From Pomacea canaliculata (taxonomy: Eukaryota > Mollusca > Gastropoda > Architaenioglossa > Ampullariidae), in assembly GCF_003073045.1 (NCBI RefSeq), contig NC_037592.1:7046047-7110046 (forward strand): a DNA stretch of 64,000 nucleotides, read 5' to 3'. Numbering within the stretch: position 1 is the first letter of the stretch; each line of letters begins with the position of its first letter. The position numbers and the translations under genes are program-made. Under the pieces are notes generated by a model. That model saw only the letters and a program-made list of their open reading frames with translations. It was not told where the DNA came from and searched no databases. This document shows positions 60,087 through 64,000 of the stretch, piece by piece.

Positions 60087-60107
60087 TTTATACCGGCGAT
60101 GACGTCA
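60087..60107 (-). promoter_or_regulatory. TATA box and CRE for the ependymin-related gene
   Basis: On the minus strand GGTATAAAACG gives a TATA box about 85 bases before the ATG, and 6-7 bases further upstream lies the palindromic CRE TGACGTCA (60,100-60,107). The close TATA-CRE pairing suggests cAMP/CREB-type control; this is inference from the motif. Confidence 0.6.
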
Positions 60108-61490
60108 CTGTCTACTCATTATTCACGTCAGCTCCCTTTTAAGAACACGTGATGAGCGGTCGACACGTTTGAAATAAAGTGAGTGCTGGACAATGGGGTG
60201 GGGTGGAAGAAGTGGTTGCAAAAATAAGGTGAGAAGGGGCCGAAGAATTGAGCGGAAAAATTCTCCAGAAACATTTTCTGAAGTTCTTCTCAGCGCACAT
60301 ATGAAATGCTATCACAAGGGATGTGTTTGAGAGAGAGAGAGGAGGAGAGAAAGAGGGTATGGGTATTCTTTCTTAGTTCGTGTGTTGTTCGTTTGTTTTC
60401 CTGTCCCTCGTATGCTGTCCATGTTTTCGTTATTGTTCTTCAGCGCTAAAAGCATACTCCTTAGACCAGAGAGAGAGAGAAGAATGAAAATAGACGCCTA
60501 AACCTTAAAGTATAAAAGACCATCATATGTAACTGTGTTATCACGCTTTACATTTGGTCTTGTAGAATGTTATTGTTTACAACTATCTCAAATAACTGTT
60601 AATATCTCTGACAATTCCTAATTTTCGACAAACTTCCCAGGTATAATCAAAACATTTTTATGCAAAAGATCTGTTTGCTTGAAGAAAACATCCTTAGTAT
60701 GATATCTTTGACTATAGACATCATACCAGTCACACTGCTATGACTCACGTTATTTTTTCAGTTAACACATGCAAACAAATTCCTGAGTAAGTCTCAGATG
60801 ATTTTAAGTATCTGGTATTTATTTTCACACGAACAATTTGAAAACGAAAACGAAAGATGTCCACAGAAGTGCAGCGCTACTTTCTCTTGCGCCAGTTCCT
60901 AGAAGCGGTGGTGCGTAATACCTTTCTTTGCGATATTTGTCTGTGGATTGAAAGAAAACAAATCTTGTAAACAAACTTACCTAAAACCTGCACATGAACT
61001 TATTTACCTTGAACCTGGATAACATGATTTTGAGTTTCTGTCTATTCCGGTATTGTATTAGATTCGACGAATTACTGGTGTTTGTCGTAAACAGTTTCAG
61101 GTCCATGTCATCTGTATTCAACTGCGTATGGTGAAAATAAAGAAACAACAATAAACAATGACAAACATCGGGCCCTGGAGGTTATTTTACCTTACAATAA
61201 ATGTATGAAGAGTTATATGTACATGAATGAAGGGAACGTAAGGATAGGACAGGCTGCATCGATTCATTGGGGAACATTTTAAAAATATAAAATGCATACC
61301 TCTGTGATTGACATGATCATAAGAAGTATATTTGCTGGCAGTTCTCCATTATTATCTCCAATTATTTCTCTTTCCACCAATATACATTTAATAGACAAAA
61401 AGATTATTTTCCGCATTACAACAGTGCACATTGTTTTTGAAGAAAAAAATATTTAAGATATCTTGAATGTTAAGGGACAATATTTAAAGT
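60108..61490. other. Intergenic DNA with one dispersed repeat
   Basis: 60,790-60,970 matches 54,003-54,115 (CTCAGATGATT(T/C)TAAGTATCTGGT and GGATTGAAAGAAAACAAATC), a third occurrence of the 3' flank of the 52-56 kb repeated unit. GA-rich microsatellites lie at 60,335-60,350 and 60,465-60,480. One possible exon at 61,008-61,121 is listed separately. Confidence 0.5.
61008..61121 (-). CDS. Candidate isolated exon between the ependymin-related genes
   Basis: On the minus strand TTTTCACCATACGCAG precedes 114 open bases (38 codons, phase 0 at both ends) ending at a strong donor (TTCAAG|GTAAAT). The peptide includes DDMDLKLFTTNTSNSSNLIQ and YRNRQKLKIMLSRFK. Its size and phase resemble exon 2 of the gene at 57-60 kb (109 bp, starts in phase 0), and the NRQKLKI part could match REIQVNKIFRQ, but similarity is too weak to claim. 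It could be a leftover exon of a lost paralogue. Confidence 0.25.
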
Positions 61491-63486
61491 TTACTGGTGG
61501 GTTACTGATGGTTGTGTGACCGAAGTGACTGTACCTTCTATGTACCAAGAGGCGATTGTGACATTCTCATTCGCAGTCAATGACGATTTTGTGGAAGTCT
61601 TCCAAGGATATGGAAGAGATTTGTGGGTGAGATGGCAGCTGTTGGGGTGGTCGAATACTGCCATGTCTTCCACACTTTCTTTGTAGTTTGTCACCAGCAC
61701 TTCCATGTCGAGGGTCGCTTGAGTAACAAAGCGAGACGACAATAACTGGTTAATGCATCCTTTGCTCTCTTTCACACTTTCTTTCTATTTTAGATAGTAC
61801 TGGGCACATAAAAATGTCTAGTATATCGTTATTTTTTAAGATCACAGTCCAAGCGAAAGGTTATTTATCAATTAAAACTTTCCATTAGACTCAGTCTGGG
61901 TGTCAATGATTTAAATGTTTGTAAGAGGCATAACTCTGTATCTGAATCTTGTCTATTGTGTCAAGTCACGATTGACGAGTTACATTCCCTGTTTTGCTGT
62001 CTAGTGTACCGTGACTAGTTACAGAATTAAATAAAACACACACTAGTACAGGCCATGAGATGAGGGCAGATAACCCTGAAGAAACCAGTGAAGAGAGAAG
62101 TGTTGGGCCACACAAGGGAAGTCTAATTAACCCCAACACCAGACAACCACAGCCACCATGACACTTGGAGATAGAATCGACAGAAATGATGCTCGGCCTG
62201 TGAAGATCTAACAGGCAGGTGCAACGCCGGTCTCCATGCCTCAAAGGAATTCCCCCTCAGGGACTGGAGGTCCCTCCAACCCACCTGAGACCCCCTCGAC
62301 ACCAAGCTGTGCAGGTTTGTAAATATTTACAAATGGCCGCCAGTCTTATCTCCAAAGTTCGCCCCGAGTTTGACATAAAAAAAAAGGTGAACGAGAACAA
62401 CACAACAATTACTAGACCACTCATTGTACACATCATGGCTCTTTATTTTCACAGTCGCAATATCACGCGCGCTAACAGACTCACTCAAAACACTAAAAGC
62501 ACGCACACACACACTTTGACAGCAAGCACGCCCGCAAGCACACAGTTCGTTCAGGTGTGCAATTGCGTCATGGATAAATTTGTTTAGCACGTGGACGGTA
62601 GGTGGAGATCGTATCTACCATAATATTATGACATGACCTTCAACGATTTGAGTCGTCACATAACGCAGATCATGTTCAACCCTAGACAGCTTACTGGAAA
62701 TTCCGTTACCTCCTCCCCTTTGTCACACCCCACCCCACCCCACTGCATACCCCACACGAAGACAGTTGTAGTGAGCTCACTGGACACCGGCGATATACTG
62801 TGTAAATATGACAGTTATGCGTTAGTGTGTCCAGGCCCAGTCTGTCTTTTAAAATTATTAATTTTTGCCACGGCGGGCATTGATCGCAGGCATGTATGAT
62901 GTAACTGTAGCACGAGCCATACTGGTGTACATGACGTCAAACTCCACGTCAGCACAACTCGCATTCGCTGTAGTTTATTTTTACCAGCCAATCACCATCG
63001 CCTTTCTTTTGCTCGTAGCAACATAGTTACATCATAAGTGTACTGACGCAGTTTCTCTAGCAGTATAAATACATTTTTTTTTCTGATCTCCCCTAGCCCC
63101 GACTCAATCAATCTGTGTTTGCTGGTGAATGAGAATGAAAATGAGACTCCTAGAACTTCAGCGTCTGTTCTGATAAAAGTAAAATAAACACATTCAGCTA
63201 CAGAAGTATCCATCTTACTGTTGTGAAGCTGACCCCTCTGTCGTATGAAGGCTGGCCGGCAGGAGTCACGTGCAAAGCCGTAGGTCAGAGTGACCCCAGG
63301 TTCATCTTGGTCTGCTCGCCACACGTCCCACGGTTCTGTTCCCAGCTGCCCGGGTACATCGTCCTGATTGCCGAGCACAGGTGAGGCGAAGCCGGGTACA
63401 CATTGAAGAGGTGCCTTAACAGGAAGGGGTCGCTTATAGCACTGAGACCACCCTTCTGCTGTTTCTTGAAATTCATAGCTCCAGCC
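61491..63486 (-). CDS. EPDR: Second ependymin-related gene, 3' exons only (runs off the window)
   Basis: The minus-strand exon 63,486-63,219 begins after TTTGCAACAG and encodes GWSYEF, CYKRPLPVKAPLQCVPG, LGTEPWDVWRADQDEPGVTL, RDSCRPAF, matching exons 3 and 4 of the neighbour without the intron between them. It ends AACA|GTAAG in phase 1, as exon 4 of the neighbour does. The terminal exon (61,717-61,491, using the phase-1 acceptor TTACTCAAG after a good pyrimidine tract) encodes LDMEVLVTNYKESVEDMAVF and HPNSC, then a tail of about 40 residues not present in the neighbour, ending PSVTHQ. Exons 1 and 2 (signal peptide and first half) are not seen and probably lie beyond 64,000. Confidence 0.8.
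61776..63218. other. Intron of the second ependymin-related gene
   Basis: About 1.5 kb without recognisable coding content. It holds a less AT-rich block at 62,040-62,310 and (CA)n at 62,503-62,514. Short ORFs have no family match. Confidence 0.5.
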
Positions 63487-64000
63487 CTGTTGCAAAGTGA
63501 TGGACACTGGATAATGACCTTTTCCTGTCACAGCAGTCTTTTATTTCTCATAATGAGAACCTGAAACTTCTCACACCCCTTTAATTACGGGAGACTTATG
63601 TGTGGACGAAAGTTTGTATAATGAGAGGGGAGTGGAAGTGGGGTCAGAGTTCAGTAAGCTCAGTGTTTGAATTACGAAGCAATGCCAAGAAGAAAAGACG
63701 TGTGTGTGTGTGAGAGAGAGAGGGGGGGGTAATTAGTGTTTTACCCCGAGCCAGCAGCTATTTCAAGGCAAAGCAGCCCCTCCCGCATACAGAGAAAGAA
63801 CAGCGTGCCTAAAACGAGAAGCTGAATCCGGGGCAGCCAAACTTTATGTATTAGTGACAGACGCCAACCGTTGCGTCCAAAAGACGAGAGGGTAAAAGAG
63901 GAGGAATTAGTAACAGTAGTCAATGGGAGCAAAAGAAGGAGGGATGGTGAAATAATGTAGTGGTGATTTCTTTTACAATAATCGATTGATTTATTCCCTC
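63487..64000. other. Right edge, presumed upstream intron
   Basis: Contains a GT/GA microsatellite (63,700-63,728). A minus-strand ORF (63,741-63,932) has a hydrophobic stretch (LLVLGTLFFLCM), which could suggest a signal sequence, but there is no ependymin-like sequence after it and no good donor in phase. Confidence 0.35.

Noticed and set aside
61966-62305. Minus-strand ORFs of 60-92 codons in the intron of the second ependymin-related gene
   Set aside because: No motif, no splice support, overlapping frames.

Overview
This window looks like a piece of a molluscan, probably gastropod, nuclear genome. The genes are intron-rich, with canonical GT-AG splice sites, small exons and AT-rich introns. 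The best-supported gene is an adenosine deaminase-related growth factor (ADGF; the family founder is the molluscan growth factor of Aplysia), and the right end holds ependymin-related secreted protein genes, a family expanded in molluscs. Species cannot be named from the sequence alone. Everything here was read by eye; no alignment or database search was run.

Layout. 1-7.4 kb: mostly AT-rich non-coding DNA, with one weak candidate transmembrane exon near 2.8-3.0 kb. 7.4-17.6 kb: ADGF, comprising a promoter (TATA plus E-box at 9.3 kb), a likely non-coding first exon, nine coding exons (12,287-17,345) that join in phase to a 531-residue protein with all the deaminase motifs, and a poly(A) signal. 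Its long first intron holds an (ATACA)n microsatellite and a 0.4-kb fold-back element. 17.6-19.4 kb: LINE and SINE relics. 19.9-23.7 kb: a second copy of only the 5' part of ADGF (promoter, first exon, signal-peptide exon). It stops inside the same GAT/GAC microsatellite that lies just before exon 3 of the intact gene. 23.9-28 kb: a dispersed 1-1.7-kb repeat (copy A), then the exons of a KDZ-type (Kyakuja/Dileera/Zisupton) DNA transposase. 28-36.6 kb: sparse DNA with a LINE fragment, a SINE-like tail, a TA-flanked 571-bp MITE and two possible exons of an unknown minus-strand gene. 36.5-41.2 kb: an imperfect inverted duplication (arms of about 2 kb) containing repeat copies B and C.

41.4-51.3 kb: a 100-base assembly gap, a (GAGCCAA)n heptamer array, then about 9 kb of a 55-bp satellite. 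The satellite is almost perfect at its right edge and full of one-base indels elsewhere. Its unit has no stop codon in any plus-strand frame, so ORFs as long as 1,008 codons appear there; these are artefacts, not genes. 51.3-56.1 kb: a small unrecognised Ser/Lys-rich gene whose upstream and downstream flanks recur at 55-56 kb without the coding part, plus a LINE fragment. 56.8-64 kb: a minus-strand ependymin-related gene with five exons and a TATA/CRE promoter, then the 3' exons of a second one that runs off the window.

ADGF and the ependymin-related proteins are both secreted. ADGF removes extracellular adenosine; ependymin-related proteins are calcium-binding glycoproteins of extracellular fluid. 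Nothing in the window shows that they work together.
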